NCBI RefSeq assembly: GCF_008386565.1
Contig: NZ_VUKA01000002.1
Coordinates: forward strand, 372,001 to 436,000
From: Teichococcus oryzae
GTDB lineage: Bacteria; Pseudomonadota; Alphaproteobacteria; Acetobacterales; Acetobacteraceae
Direction: 5' to 3'
Length of the DNA: 64,000 nucleotides
Position numbers and translations under genes: made by a program. The notes below the pieces were generated by a model. That model saw nothing but the letters and a program-made list of their open reading frames with translations, made no database searches and had not been told where the DNA came from. Each line of letters opens with the position of its first letter. The first letter of the stretch is position 1. This document shows positions 51,767 to 61,296 of this stretch, piece after piece.

Positions 51767-54096
51767 GATGCCGGCCCCCTTCCACCGACGCGCAGCGCGT
51801 TGCCGATCACGATCAGCGAGGAACTGGCCATCACCAGCGCCGCGATCAGCGGGGTGCAGAAGCCCAGAATGGCCGTGGGCACGGCCACGACGTTGTAGGA
51901 AAGGCTGAAGGCGATGTTCTGCCGCGCCGCGCGCTGCGCACGGCGCGCGATGCGGACGGCCTCCGGCAAGGCACCGGGGCCGCCGCGCAGCACCAGATCG
52001 GCGGCGCAGGCGGCGCTGTCCGTGGCGTCTTCCGGCACGGCTGAGGCGGCGGCCATGGCCAGGGCCGCCATGTCGTTGATGCCATCCCCCACCATCAGCG
52101 GCCGCCGGCCGGCCTGGCGTAGCGCGGCTAGGCGCGCCGCCTTGCCCTCCGGCGTCACCCCGGCGCGCCATTCATCGATGCCAAGCTGCGCCGCCACCGC
52201 CGCCACCGCCGGATGGGCATCGCCGGACAGCAGCTCCACCGTCAGGCCGAGTTGCCGCAGCGATGCCACCGCCACCGCCGCGTCCGGCCGCAGACGATCC
52301 GCGAAGCGGAAGGCGACGGCCGGCTGGTCCGGCGCGGCGCGCCACCACAGGGTCAGGCCGGTTCCATCCGCCGGCAGGCCCAGAAAGGTGGCGCTGCCCA
52401 GCCGCGCCGCTCCGCAGGCCAGGCCCCGCCCTGGAAATTCCACAACATCCCGCGCCGGGGCGGCCCCTGGTCGGGCGGCAGCCAGCGCGCGGCACAGCGG
52501 ATGGCGGCTGGCGGCGGCGAGGCAGGCCGCTTCATCGAGGTCGGCTTCCGTCCAGTCGCCCGGCAACAGGGCGGGGCGGCCCTCGGTCACGGTGCCGGTC
52601 TTGTCCAGCACCACATGATCCACGCCGGACAGGCGCTCCAGCGCATTCGGCGTCGCCACCAGCACGCCACGGCGGAACAGCGCGCCCGCCGCCACCACCT
52701 GCACCGCCGGCACGGCGATGGCGAGGCCGCAGGGGCAGGTGATGATCAGCGCCGCCACCGCCGGCACCAGCGCCGCCTGCCAGGACACCCCCACCCCCAG
52801 CCACCAGCCGAGAAAGGTCAGGGCGGCAACGGCATGCACCACCGGCACATAGAAGGCGGCGGCCTTGTCGGCGATGGAGCGGAAGCGGCCACGGGCTTGC
52901 TCGGCGCCTTCCAATGCCCGCGTCAGCCCGGCCAGGGAACCATCGGGCACCGCATGGGTGACGCGGAGCGTCAGCGGCGCGCCCATGTTCACCGCGCCGG
53001 CGGGCAGCGCATCGCCCGACTGGAAGGCGCGCGGCAGGCTTTCGCCGGTGACGGCGCTGGCGTCGAGGGAGGCGGAGGCTTCCTCCAGCCAGCCATCCAG
53101 CCGCAGCCTTTCCCCGGCGGCGACCAGGATGCGGTCCCCCGGCCGCACGGCTTCGACCGCCACCATTTCGCGCCCGCCCGGCGTGAGCCGCGTCACCATG
53201 CCCTGTTGCAGGGCCAGCAATTCGGCGGCGGCCTGGCGGGCGCGTCGGCGGGCGCCACGGTCCAGCAGCCTGCCCGCCAGCAGCAGCGCCAGCAGGGCGG
53301 TGGCGCCGTCGAACCAGGTGTACTCGCCGTTGCGCAGCGTTTCCGACAGGCTCATCGCTGTGGTGGCCAGGACGCCCAGCGACACGGCGAAATCCATGTT
53401 GATCCGGCCGGCGCGCAGCCCTTCCCAGGCGCGGCGGTACAGCGGCCGCCCGGCCACCAGCACGGTGGGCAGGCCGATCAGCGCGGCCAGCCAGTGCAGC
53501 GCGGCGCGCGTTCCCTCGCCCATGTCCACGCCGACCCAGACGGCGACCGATACCAGCATCACGTTCATGGCGCCGAACGCCGCGATGCCGAGGGCGCGGG
53601 CCAGCTCGCGGCCCTCCGCATCCTCGGCGGCGCGCAGGCAGGCGGGCGAGAAGGGAACGACGCGGAAGCCGAGGCGCGCCACCAGCGCCGCCAGCGCATC
53701 GGCACGCGTGGCCGGACCGTCCCAGGTGATGGTGAGGCGGCGGGTGGACAGCGCGGCGCGGGCGCTGCGCACATCCGGCTCGGCCGCCAGCGCCTGCTCC
53801 ACCAGCCAGACGCAGGCGCCGCAGGTGAGGCCGGCCACCATCAGCTCCAGCCGGTGCCGGCCGCCGGACAGGGCCCGGGCCAGCGGCGCATAGGCGACGG
53901 GCGCCGCCGCGGCCGGGCGCAGCGTTCCATCGGCGGTGTCGCGCCGCGCATAGAAGGCATCAAGGCCGAGGCCGCGCACCAGCGCATGCGCGCCCTCGCA
54001 GCCGGTGCAGCAGAAGCGGCTGCCGGGGATGGATGCCGCGCCGCAATGGTCGCAACTGCCTGTGACGGCCGGGGGATCGAGGGTGAGGGTGGTCAT
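51763..54096 (-). CDS. ccoI: Copper-translocating P1B-type ATPase for cbb3 assembly
   Basis: Copper pump of 777 residues that supplies copper for CcoN. In order: an N-terminal Cys cluster (CDHCGAASIPGSRFCCTGC), a heavy-metal domain with LTCGACVWLVEQAL, transmembrane helices, the actuator loop (SAVTGESLP), the metal site CPCGLAIAVPAVQ, phosphorylation site DKTGTVTEG and hinge GDGINDMAALAMA. It overlaps ccoS and ccoH by four bases each. Confidence 0.93.
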   Translation of the reverse strand: MTTLTLDPPAVTGSCDHCGAASIPGSRFCCTGCEGAHALVRGLGLDAFYARRDTADGTLRPAAAAPVAYAPLARALSGGRHRLELMVAGLTCGACVWLVEQALAAEPDVRSARAALSTRRLTITWDGPATRADALAALVARLGFRVVPFSPACLRAAEDAEGRELARALGIAAFGAMNVMLVSVAVWVGVDMGEGTRAALHWLAALIGLPTVLVAGRPLYRRAWEGLRAGRINMDFAVSLGVLATTAMSLSETLRNGEYTWFDGATALLALLLAGRLLDRGARRRARQAAAELLALQQGMVTRLTPGGREMVAVEAVRPGDRILVAAGERLRLDGWLEEASASLDASAVTGESLPRAFQSGDALPAGAVNMGAPLTLRVTHAVPDGSLAGLTRALEGAEQARGRFRSIADKAAAFYVPVVHAVAALTFLGWWLGVGVSWQAALVPAVAALIITCPCGLAIAVPAVQVVAAGALFRRGVLVATPNALERLSGVDHVVLDKTGTVTEGRPALLPGDWTEADLDEAACLAAASRHPLCRALAAARPGAAPARDVVEFPGRGLACGAARLGSATFLGLPADGTGLTLWWRAAPDQPAVAFRFADRLRPDAAVAVASLRQLGLTVELLSGDAHPAVAAVAAQLGIDEWRAGVTPEGKAARLAALRQAGRRPLMVGDGINDMAALAMAAASAVPEDATDSAACAADLVLRGGPGALPEAVRIARRAQRAARQNIAFSLSYNVVAVPTAILGFCTPLIAALVMASSSLIVIGNALRVGGRGPAS

Positions 54097-54584
54097 GGCA
54101 GCACCACCCGTTCACGCAGCATCAGCCGCGCCTCATTGGCGCCCCGCAGGGTGAGGCGGGCTTCCCAGAGCCCCGCCTGCATGTCCGCGAGGGAAGCGCG
54201 CCAGCGCCCGCCGCCGAGGGCGGCGAAGTCCAGCATCCGCTCCTCCCCGGTCAACGGGCGGCGCAACACACCGGACAGGGTGACGCCGGCCGGCAGGGGC
54301 ACGCCGTCCCGACCGGTGGCGGCGAGGTGCAGCCCGCCCTGCGCGACCGTGATGCCGGCCTGCCAGCCCAGCGCCTTCTGCCGCGCCGCCTCCTCCAGCA
54401 CATGGTTGTAGGCGCGGCCCTTGTCGAAGGACTGGCCGGTGGTGAGGCCGGTGAAGGTGGTGGCCGAGGCATAGATCAGCACGCCGTTCACTGCCGTTAC
54501 CAGCAGCATGCCGCCGACGAAGACCCAGGGGATCCAGCGGCTGCGGCGCGGCCGGGGCGGGGCGGGATGGCTGATGGCGTTCAT
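54093..54584 (-). CDS. ccoH: FixH/CcoH family protein
   Basis: Product of 163 residues with one N-terminal membrane anchor (WIPWVFVGGMLLVTAVNGVLI) and a periplasmic domain opening with FTGLTTGQSFDKGRAYNHVLEEA, the FixH signature. Needed for stable cbb3 assembly, probably with the copper pump. ATGA overlaps with ccoG and ccoI. Confidence 0.9.
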   Translation of the reverse strand: MNAISHPAPPRPRRSRWIPWVFVGGMLLVTAVNGVLIYASATTFTGLTTGQSFDKGRAYNHVLEEAARQKALGWQAGITVAQGGLHLAATGRDGVPLPAGVTLSGVLRRPLTGEERMLDFAALGGGRWRASLADMQAGLWEARLTLRGANEARLMLRERVVLP

Positions 54585-56071
54585 GGCTGCGGTCCCAGAA
54601 AGACATTTTCCGCCCGCGCCACCTCGGCGCCGCTGCGCGGGTCGAGCAGGCGGATCACCACCGGCGTGCTGGCGGCTGGCAGCGGCGCCGGCGCCGTGAC
54701 CAGCAGGCGCAGCGTGGCGACATCATCGGCGCGGGTGGCGACCAGCGGGCGGCCGGCGGCGTCGGTTTCGGCGTCCGACACGGAAAGCTGCGTGCCGGGC
54801 GGCAGCCCATCGGCGGCGATGGCGAGCTGCGCCGCCTCGTGCCGGCGGTCGCGGATCTTCAGCGTGTAGGCATTGCGGATGCCGCCATGGGACAGGCGCA
54901 CGAACAGCGGCGCCCGGTCGCGCAACATATCCAGCGCCACCGGCTCGCGCAGCAGCAGCCCGCCCAGCATGGCGCCGCCCACCACCAGCAGCGCGGCGGC
55001 GTAGAGCAGCAGGCGCGGCCGGAACGGGTTGGGCGCCTGGCGCACCGCCAGGCCAGCGCCCCGGCAGGCCGCGCCGCGCGGCATCCCGGCGGTGGCGGCC
55101 TCGGCCCGTGCCAGGTTGCCCAGCGTGTCGAAGGCGATCAGGCCCTGCGGGCGGTCCAGCCGCTGCATCACCGCGTCGCAGGCATCGATGCACAGGCCAC
55201 AGGAAATGCAGCCAAGCTGCTGGCCGTCGCGGATGTCCACGCCGGTCGGGCAGACATGCACGCAGGCGGCGCAATCGACGCAATCGCCGGCGGCGGCGTC
55301 GCGGGGCTTGCCGCGCGGCTCCCCGCGCCAGGCGCGGTACGAGACAACGAGGCTTTGCTCGTCGAGCATGGCCGCCTGGAAGCGGGGCCAGGGGCACATA
55401 TAGGTGCAGACCTGTTCCCGCGCCCAGCCGGCCAGGAGGTAGGTGGTGGCGGTGAACAGCCCGATGAAGAACAGCGTGGTGGAGGACGCCTCTCCCCGCG
55501 CCAGATCGCGCAGCAGGGTGGGCGCGTCGGTGAAGTACATCACCCAGGCGCCGCCCGTGGCCAGCGCGATCAGCACCCAGGCAACATGCTTGGTGGCCTT
55601 GCGCAGGCGGTCATCCCAGCTCCAGCGCGGCTTGCGGTCCCGCCGCATGCGGGCATTGCGGTCGCCCTCGATCCTGCGCTCGACCCACATGAACAGGTCG
55701 GTCCAGACGGTTTGCGGGCAGGCGAAGCCGCACCAGAGCCGGCCGGCGAGGCAGGTCACGGCGAACAGGCCGATGGCGGCCAGCACCAGCAGGCCGGTGA
55801 CGTAGTAGACCTCCTGCGGCCAGATCTCGAGGCCCAGGAAGAACAGCCGGCCATGCTCCATGTCGGCCAGGAAGGCCTGGTCGGGCCGGCCGGGGCCACG
55901 ATCCCAGCGCAGCCAGGGCGCCAGGTAGTAGAGGCCGAGCAGCAGCCACAGCACGCCCCAGCGCAGCCGCCGCACCTTGCCCTTCACCGCCTGGGGATAG
56001 ACGCGGACCCGTGGCGCGTAGAAGGTCGCCGGTGGCTCCTCCGCGGCGTGGTGCTGCTGCTGCTGGCCCAT
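54581..56071 (-). CDS. ccoG: Cytochrome c oxidase accessory protein CcoG
   Basis: Polyferredoxin-type membrane protein of 496 residues. Transmembrane helices surround CGFACPQTVWTDLFMWVERR and CTYMCPWPRFQ. Two 4Fe-4S motifs occur in CVDCAACVHVCP and CISCGLCIDACD. The C-terminal third is a periplasmic Ig-like domain. CcoG takes part in copper reduction and cbb3 biogenesis. Seven bases separate its start from the ccoP stop. Confidence 0.92.
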   Translation of the reverse strand: MGQQQQHHAAEEPPATFYAPRVRVYPQAVKGKVRRLRWGVLWLLLGLYYLAPWLRWDRGPGRPDQAFLADMEHGRLFFLGLEIWPQEVYYVTGLLVLAAIGLFAVTCLAGRLWCGFACPQTVWTDLFMWVERRIEGDRNARMRRDRKPRWSWDDRLRKATKHVAWVLIALATGGAWVMYFTDAPTLLRDLARGEASSTTLFFIGLFTATTYLLAGWAREQVCTYMCPWPRFQAAMLDEQSLVVSYRAWRGEPRGKPRDAAAGDCVDCAACVHVCPTGVDIRDGQQLGCISCGLCIDACDAVMQRLDRPQGLIAFDTLGNLARAEAATAGMPRGAACRGAGLAVRQAPNPFRPRLLLYAAALLVVGGAMLGGLLLREPVALDMLRDRAPLFVRLSHGGIRNAYTLKIRDRRHEAAQLAIAADGLPPGTQLSVSDAETDAAGRPLVATRADDVATLRLLVTAPAPLPAASTPVVIRLLDPRSGAEVARAENVFLGPQP

Positions 56072-56077
56072 GGCGGG

Positions 56078-56959
56078 TTACTCCTGCGTGCCGCCCAGCG
56101 CATGCAGGTAGACGACCAGCATGCGGATGGTGGCCGGATCGAGGCGCGTGGCCCAGGCGGGCATCACGCCGGCGCGGGAGAAGGACACGCTGCGCACCAC
56201 GGCGGCCTTGTCGCCGCCATACAGCCAGATGGCGTCGTTCAGTGCCGGCGCGCCCATCTCCTGGTTGCCCTGGCCCTGCTCGCCATGGCAGGCGGCGCAG
56301 TTCTCGGCGAACACCGCCGCGCCGCGCCCTGCCGCCACGGCGTTGCCGGCGCGGCCGGAAAGGGACAGCACATGCTCGGCCACGTCGTTCACCTGGGCCT
56401 GGGTGAGCATGCCGTCCGCCAGGAAGCGCGGCATCTGGTTCATGCGCGTGTTCTCGTCATCCGGCGCGCGGATGCCGTGCTCGATGCTGTGCTGGATGTC
56501 GGCCAGCTTGCCGCCCCACAGCCATTCATCGTCGGCGAGGGAGGGGAAGCCCGGCGCGCCCTGGCCGCCGGCGCCGTGGCAGCCGGCGCAATTGTTGCCG
56601 AAGGCCACGCGGCCACCGGCCAGGGCGAAGTCGCGCAGTTCGGGATCGGCGATGATGGCGGCGGGCGTCATTCCGCGCAGCCGGGCCAGCACCGGTTCGT
56701 TTTGCGCGCGGTCGGCCGCCAGCTGCTCGGCGATGTCGGTGCGGGCGGTGCGGCCCAGCAGGCCGTTCCAGCCGGTGCCCGGAAAGGCCGGATACAGCAG
56801 CACCCAGACCAGGGCGAAGGCGATGGTGGCGTAGAACACGTAGAGCCACCAGGTCGGCAGCGGGGTGTTCAGCTCCCGGATGCCGTCCCATTCATGGCCG
56901 GTGGTGTTGTCCCCATCCTTCTGCGCGCCATGGGCGCCCGGCTTGTGCGTCGTGCTCAT
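56078..56959 (-). CDS. ccoP: cbb3 oxidase subunit CcoP (dihaem cytochrome c)
   Basis: Product of 293 residues: N-terminal membrane helix (WWLYVFYATIAFALVWVLLY) and two periplasmic c-type haem sites CAGCH and CAACH, with later Met ligands (QMPRFL, GVMPAW). Passes electrons to CcoO/CcoN. Start MSTTHKPG with GAGGA upstream; an ATG at 56980 overlaps ccoQ and is less likely. Confidence 0.93.
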   Translation of the reverse strand: MSTTHKPGAHGAQKDGDNTTGHEWDGIRELNTPLPTWWLYVFYATIAFALVWVLLYPAFPGTGWNGLLGRTARTDIAEQLAADRAQNEPVLARLRGMTPAAIIADPELRDFALAGGRVAFGNNCAGCHGAGGQGAPGFPSLADDEWLWGGKLADIQHSIEHGIRAPDDENTRMNQMPRFLADGMLTQAQVNDVAEHVLSLSGRAGNAVAAGRGAAVFAENCAACHGEQGQGNQEMGAPALNDAIWLYGGDKAAVVRSVSFSRAGVMPAWATRLDPATIRMLVVYLHALGGTQE

Positions 56960-56969
56960 GATGGCGTCC

Positions 56970-57128
56970 TCAGCCGGCATCGTCTTGCAGCGGGATCATG
57001 GCCTGCCGCTCCAGCGCCGCGCGGCGCGAGGGGCGCAGCGTGCGGACCAGGATCAGCAGGAACACGGCGAAGAACCAGGCCACCCAGATGGAGGGCAGCC
57101 AGTCATGGAGGAAATCAAGCATCGTCAT
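56970..57128 (-). CDS. ccoQ: cbb3 oxidase subunit CcoQ
   Basis: A 52-residue frame missed by length filters. One transmembrane helix (LPSIWVAWFFAVFLLILVRT) and a basic tail (LRPSRRAALERQAM). Size, helix position and place between ccoO and ccoP are those of CcoQ/FixQ, which stabilises the CcoP contact. Start MTMLDF at 57128; ATG 57122 is also possible. Confidence 0.88.
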   Translation of the reverse strand: MTMLDFLHDWLPSIWVAWFFAVFLLILVRTLRPSRRAALERQAMIPLQDDAG

Positions 57129-57133
57129 GGCGC

Positions 57134-57874
57134 TCACCGCTGCTTCACGGCGTCGGGCTGCACATCGGTGAAGTCCACCAGCGTGCCGAGCATCTGCAGA
57201 TAGGCGACCAGCGCGTCCATCTCGGTGACGCGGCGCTCATCGCCGTCGAACACGCCCTGCCGGGCGCGGGCATAGCGCTGGGTCAGGCCGCTGCCATCGA
57301 CATTCGGGTTGGCCTGGGCGGCGAGATCGGCCTCCGCGCGGGCGATCTGCTCATCCGTGTAGGGCACGCCGACCGCGCGCATGGTCTTCATGCGCTCCGT
57401 CACGCTGACGCCGGAAAGCGGGCGGTCGAGGAAGGGGTAGCTCGGCATGATGCTTTCCGGCACCAGGCTGCGCGGGTCGCGCAGGTGCATGGCGTGCCAG
57501 TCATCCGAATAGCGGCCGCCGACCCGCGCCAGATCCGGCCCCGTGCGCTTGCTGCCCCACTGGAAGGGGCGGTCATACATGCTCTCGGCGGCCAGCGAGT
57601 AGTGGCCGTAACGCTCGGCCTCGTCACGGAAGGGCCGCACCATCTGGCTGTGGCACAGGTAGCAGCCCTCGCGCACATAGATCTCGCGGCCCATCAGCTC
57701 GAGCGGCGTGTAGGGGCGCACGCCGTGGACGCGCTCGATGGTGCTTTCCACGGTGAACAGCGGCACCACCTGCACCAGGCCGCCGATGGAGATGGTGATC
57801 AGCGTCAGCACGCCCAGCAGCAGGAGGTTGCGTTCGATCAGCGCGTGGCTGAAGCGGCGGAAGAAGGGGACCAT
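57134..57874 (-). CDS. ccoO: cbb3 oxidase subunit CcoO (monohaem cytochrome c)
   Basis: Product of 246 residues: N-terminal anchor ([21 protein letters not shown]), c-type haem site CYLCHSQM and [16 protein letters not shown], with the distal Met ligand in [10 protein letters not shown]. Lies 15 bases downstream of ccoN. Confidence 0.94.
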   Translation of the reverse strand: MVPFFRRFSHALIERNLLLLGVLTLITISIGGLVQVVPLFTVESTIERVHGVRPYTPLELMGREIYVREGCYLCHSQMVRPFRDEAERYGHYSLAAESMYDRPFQWGSKRTGPDLARVGGRYSDDWHAMHLRDPRSLVPESIMPSYPFLDRPLSGVSVTERMKTMRAVGVPYTDEQIARAEADLAAQANPNVDGSGLTQRYARARQGVFDGDERRVTEMDALVAYLQMLGTLVDFTDVQPDAVKQR

Positions 57875-57889
57875 GGCCAGGGTTTCCTG

Positions 57890-59365
57890 TCAGGCGGCGC
57901 GCAGGGTGGCGGGTACGGCGCTGGCTGCCGAGGCGGCGATGGTGCGCCACAGATTGACCGCCATCAGCACGGCGCCGGCGAGGTACAGCACGCCGCCACC
58001 CGCGCGGATCACGTAATAGGGGTGCATCGCGGCGACGCTTTCGACGAAGCTGTATTGCAGGAAGCCGAGGCTGTCATAGGCGCGCCACATCAGGCCCTGC
58101 ATGATGCCGGCGACCCACATGGCGGCGGCGTAGAGGACGATGCCGAGGGAGGCGAGCCAGAAGTGCCAGGACACCAGCCGGGTGGAATACAGGCCCGGCT
58201 TGTTCCACAGCTTCGGCACGATCCAGTACAGGGCGCCGAAGATGATGAAGCCGTTCCAGCCCAGGGCACCGGAATGCACATGGCCGATGGTCCAGTCGGT
58301 GTAGTGCGACAGCGCGTTCACCGCGCGGATCGACATCACCGGCCCCTCGAAGGTGGCCATGCCGTAGAAGCCGACGGCGGCGACGGAAAAGCGCAGCGCG
58401 GGATCGGTGCGCAGCTTGTCCCAGGCGCCGGACAGCGTCATCAGCCCGTTGATCATGCCGCCCCAGGAGGGCATCCACAGCATGATCGAGAACACCATGC
58501 CCAGCGTCTGCGCCCAGTCGGGCAGCGCGGTGTAGTGCAGGTGGTGCGGCCCGGCCCAGATGTAGAGGAAGGTCAGCGACCAGAAATGCACGATGGACAG
58601 GCGGTAGGAATAGATCGGCCGGTCCGCCTGCTTCGGGATGAAGTAGTACATCATGCCGAGGAAGCCGGAGGTCAGGAAGAAGCCCACCGCGTTGTGGCCG
58701 TACCACCACTGGATCATCGCGTCCTGCACCCCCGCGGCGAAGGTGTAGGAGCGTGAGGACAGCCCCACCGGCAGCACGACGTTGTTGCCGATGTGCAGCA
58801 TCGCGATGGTGATGATGAAGGAGAGGAAGAACCAGTTGGCGACGTAGATATGCGGCTCCGTCCGGCGCAGGATGGTGCCGCCGAAGACGACGAGGTAGGC
58901 GATCCAGACCACCGCCAACCAGAGATCGGCATACCATTCCGGCTCGGCGTATTCCTTGCCCTGGGTGATGCCGAGCAGGTAGCCGGTGGCGGCGACCACG
59001 ATGAACAGGTTGTAGCCGCCAAACAGGAACCAGCCCGCGTCCTCGCCGCCGAACAGCCGGGCGCGGCAGGTGCGTTGCACGATGTAGAGGCTGGAAAAGA
59101 GCAGCGCGTTGCCGCCAAAGGCGAAGATGACCGCCGAGGTGTGCAGCGGCCGCAGCCGCCCGAAGGTGGTCCATTCCAGCCCCAGGTTCAGCGCCGGGAA
59201 GGCCAGCTGCAGGGCTATGAAAAGGCCAGCGGCGAAACCCGCCAGCCCCCAGAACACGGTTGCGACCGCAAAGGCGCGGACCGGACCGTCAACATAGTCG
59301 GGCTGGGTGCTCAGATGCAGGCGTTCGAGCACGGGCGCCGGGATGGTGGCTGAACCTTCAGGCAT
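57890..59365 (-). CDS. ccoN: cbb3 oxidase catalytic subunit CcoN
   Basis: Haem-copper oxygen reductase type C of 491 residues with about twelve transmembrane helices. Metal-ligand stretches include [51 protein letters not shown] and [19 protein letters not shown]. High-affinity terminal oxidase for low oxygen. AAGGAGAC precedes the ATG. First structural gene of the operon; an FNR/FixK-type box lies 53 bases upstream. Confidence 0.96.
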   Translation of the reverse strand: MPEGSATIPAPVLERLHLSTQPDYVDGPVRAFAVATVFWGLAGFAAGLFIALQLAFPALNLGLEWTTFGRLRPLHTSAVIFAFGGNALLFSSLYIVQRTCRARLFGGEDAGWFLFGGYNLFIVVAATGYLLGITQGKEYAEPEWYADLWLAVVWIAYLVVFGGTILRRTEPHIYVANWFFLSFIITIAMLHIGNNVVLPVGLSSRSYTFAAGVQDAMIQWWYGHNAVGFFLTSGFLGMMYYFIPKQADRPIYSYRLSIVHFWSLTFLYIWAGPHHLHYTALPDWAQTLGMVFSIMLWMPSWGGMINGLMTLSGAWDKLRTDPALRFSVAAVGFYGMATFEGPVMSIRAVNALSHYTDWTIGHVHSGALGWNGFIIFGALYWIVPKLWNKPGLYSTRLVSWHFWLASLGIVLYAAAMWVAGIMQGLMWRAYDSLGFLQYSFVESVAAMHPYYVIRAGGGVLYLAGAVLMAVNLWRTIAASAASAVPATLRAA

Positions 59366-59417
59366 GCCGCGGAGTCTCCTTCAACCCGCTGGATGCCAGC
59401 CGGCCGCCACGGCCGCC

Positions 59418-59431
59418 CTGATTTGAATCAG
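59418..59431. promoter_or_regulatory. FNR/FixK-type box upstream of ccoN
   Basis: CTGATTTGAATCAG: a perfect palindromic TGAT-N4-ATCA core, differing from TTGAT-N4-ATCAA only in the two outermost bases. It overlaps the stop codon (59428-59430) of the SafE-like gene and lies 53-66 bases before the ccoN ATG, the normal distance for an activator site. Predicts low-oxygen induction of cco. Confidence 0.75.
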
Positions 59432-60150
59432 GGAAGGGCGGCGCTCACGCTCAGTCCCGCCAGCACGGCGGCGTTCAGCAGGAACACGCCGGCCGCCGCC
59501 GGCCGAAGCCAGGGCCCACCACGGCGGACCAGGAAGCGGCCCAGCATTCCGGCCGCCATCAGCCCCGGCATGGTGCCGAGAACAAAGGCGAGCATGGCGC
59601 TGGCACCCGGCACCGCGCCGCCGGTGGCGGCCGCGCCGGCGAGTGCCGCGTGCAGCAGGCCGCAGGGCAGGGCGGCGAGCAGGAGGCCCATCAGGAAACG
59701 CTGCGCCGGCGTGCCGCCCTTTGGCAGCCAGCGGGTCAGGGGTAGGGCCAAAGGCACCGATGGCAGCCTTGGCCCCGCGAAGGGCATGGCCCAGCCGAGG
59801 CGTTGCAGCCCCTGGGCCAGCATCAGCGCCGCCGCGAGGCCAAGCGGCACCGCCAGCAGCCCCGGCCCCAGCAGGGTGGTGGCCGTGCCCGCCCCCGCGC
59901 CGGCCACCGCGCCCAGCAGCGCGTATCCGAGCGCGCGGCCGGCATGATAGGGCAGCAGCAGGCCTTGGCCGAGGCGCCGCAGCACCGGGCCGCCAGCGCC
60001 ATCCACCATCTGCGCCACCACAAAGGGTCCGCACATCCCGGCGCAATGCGTCACGCCGCCGGCGAGGCCCGCAGCGAACATGGCCAGCAGCACGGTCCGG
60101 ATTCCGGCCTGGCCAAGCAGGGCAAAGCTGTTGAGGCAGGTTTCCAGCAT
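59428..60150 (-). CDS. SafE/TauE-like (COG2836-type) membrane protein
   Basis: Membrane protein of 240 residues with six or so helices and an N-terminal metal-type motif HCAGMCGPFVVAQM, repeated loosely as PCGLLHAALAG in the second half. Proteins of this group often sit next to cco genes and are suspected of metal (copper) transfer or cytochrome biogenesis; the sulfite-exporter name is by superfamily only. It ends 62 bases before ccoN on the same strand, with the FNR-type box across its stop codon. Confidence 0.8.
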   Translation of the reverse strand: MLETCLNSFALLGQAGIRTVLLAMFAAGLAGGVTHCAGMCGPFVVAQMVDGAGGPVLRRLGQGLLLPYHAGRALGYALLGAVAGAGAGTATTLLGPGLLAVPLGLAAALMLAQGLQRLGWAMPFAGPRLPSVPLALPLTRWLPKGGTPAQRFLMGLLLAALPCGLLHAALAGAAATGGAVPGASAMLAFVLGTMPGLMAAGMLGRFLVRRGGPWLRPAAAGVFLLNAAVLAGLSVSAALP

Positions 60151-60290
60151 CCCGCCCGCCTTACACCCGGCGCCACCTCCCGGCCCTGCGCCAGATCAGC
60201 ATGGCCGAACGGGCCTGCGGCGATGATGCCCGGAATGGCCGGTTTTTCAGGATATCGGCAAGCCGCCGCTTGCTGTTCCCGCAGCCAGCC

Positions 60291-60488
60291 TCAGAACACC
60301 AGGTGGAAGAACCACATCACCAGCGCCTTCAGCTCCTCGTCCGGCACCATGTCGATTTCGGGAAAGACATCGATCCGGAACACGCGCTTGATTTTATAGG
60401 CGACGCCGAGCGCCAGCACGAACAGGCCGCCGAGGGCGACAATCTTGACAAGATGCGCCAGGCGCGGCGTGGAGCGGGACATCATCAT
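60291..60488 (-). CDS. Small membrane protein of unknown function
   Basis: Product of 65 residues with one helix (IVALGGLFVLALGVAYKI) and a conserved-looking C-terminus (DVFPEIDMVPDEELKALVMWFFHLVF). Three ATG codons in a row; the third (60482) gives MSRSTPRL. The ribosome site is weak. Not recognised. Confidence 0.55.
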   Translation of the reverse strand: MMMSRSTPRLAHLVKIVALGGLFVLALGVAYKIKRVFRIDVFPEIDMVPDEELKALVMWFFHLVF

Positions 60489-60652
60489 GGAGGGGCGGGC
60501 GGTCCTCGGTAGAGCCGGATGCTTAGCAGGAGCGGGACCGTGCTTCGCGCGACAATTCCGTGAGTTGCGGCTGGAGTGGCGGCTGGTCTGCGCCCTGGAT
60601 GGGCGGTGGGGCCTGTTCTGTCAACCTGCCCGTTGCCGGACTAGGCTGGGCC

Positions 60653-61153
60653 ATGACCGTGTTCTTCACCGCCGACACCCATTTCGGACATGGCGGAGCC
60701 CGGGGGCTGTACCGTCGCCCCTTCGCCTCCGTCGCCGCCATGGACGCCGCCATGGAGCAGCGCTGGAACGCGGCGGTGGGGCCGGAGGACGAGGTCTGGC
60801 ACCTGGGCGATTTCGCCCTGCACCAGCCGCAATCCGCCATGGCGGGGCTGCTGGGGCGCCTGCATGGGCGCAAGCATCTGGTCGTCGGCAACAATGACGG
60901 CGCGCCCACCGCCGGCCTGCCTGGCTGGGCCAGCGTGCAGCATTACGCCGAGATCGCGGTGGAGGAGCACCGGCTGGTGCTGTGTCATTACGCCTTCCGC
61001 AGCTGGCGTGACATGGCACGGGGGACCATCAACCTGCACGGGCATAGCCATGGCAGGCTCAAGCCCCTGCCGCGGCAATTCGATGTTGGCGTGGACGTCT
61101 GGGAGTTCTGCCCGGTCCGGCTGGCGGAGATCCTGGCCTCGCGGAGGCGGTGA
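60653..61153 (+). CDS. Calcineurin-like metallophosphoesterase
   Basis: Product of 166 residues with all metal motifs: FFTADTHFGH, LGDFALH, VVGNNDG, LCHYAFRSW and NLHGHSHGRL. These small enzymes hydrolyse phosphodiesters or phosphomonoesters; the substrate is unknown. ATG 60653 is used; upstream in-frame codons lack coding character. Confidence 0.85.
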   Translation: MTVFFTADTHFGHGGARGLYRRPFASVAAMDAAMEQRWNAAVGPEDEVWHLGDFALHQPQSAMAGLLGRLHGRKHLVVGNNDGAPTAGLPGWASVQHYAEIAVEEHRLVLCHYAFRSWRDMARGTINLHGHSHGRLKPLPRQFDVGVDVWEFCPVRLAEILASRRR

Positions 61154-61201
61154 CGGCCGGGGCCCCGAACTGGCATGAGGGGAAGATCCGCCAGAGCAGA
61201 T

Positions 61202-61296
61202 CCTGATCAGGCGGGGTCGCCTGATCAGGTGAAGATGCTCGACAGAACAAGGAGCCAGAGCATTTGAAGTGAGCTAGTGCGAACAGAAAATGCTCT
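61202..61296. repeat. RIME-like composite intergenic palindrome
   Basis: Two inverted repeats side by side. 61202-61229 is a 12-bp perfect stem with a 4-base loop in which each arm holds the palindrome CCTGATCAGG. 61257-61296 has AGAGCATTT and AAATGCTCT as arms around a 22-base centre. Together they look like repetitive extragenic mosaic elements of Alphaproteobacteria. The right arm covers the stop codon of the DUF1275 gene. It lies between convergent genes and may end transcription both ways. Confidence 0.55.

Noticed and set aside
54839-58756. Very long plus-strand frame (1305 codons) opposite the cco genes
   Set aside because: It is the antisense shadow of ccoG, ccoP, ccoO and ccoN in high-GC DNA. 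The product is His/Gln/Gly-rich low complexity with no domain.
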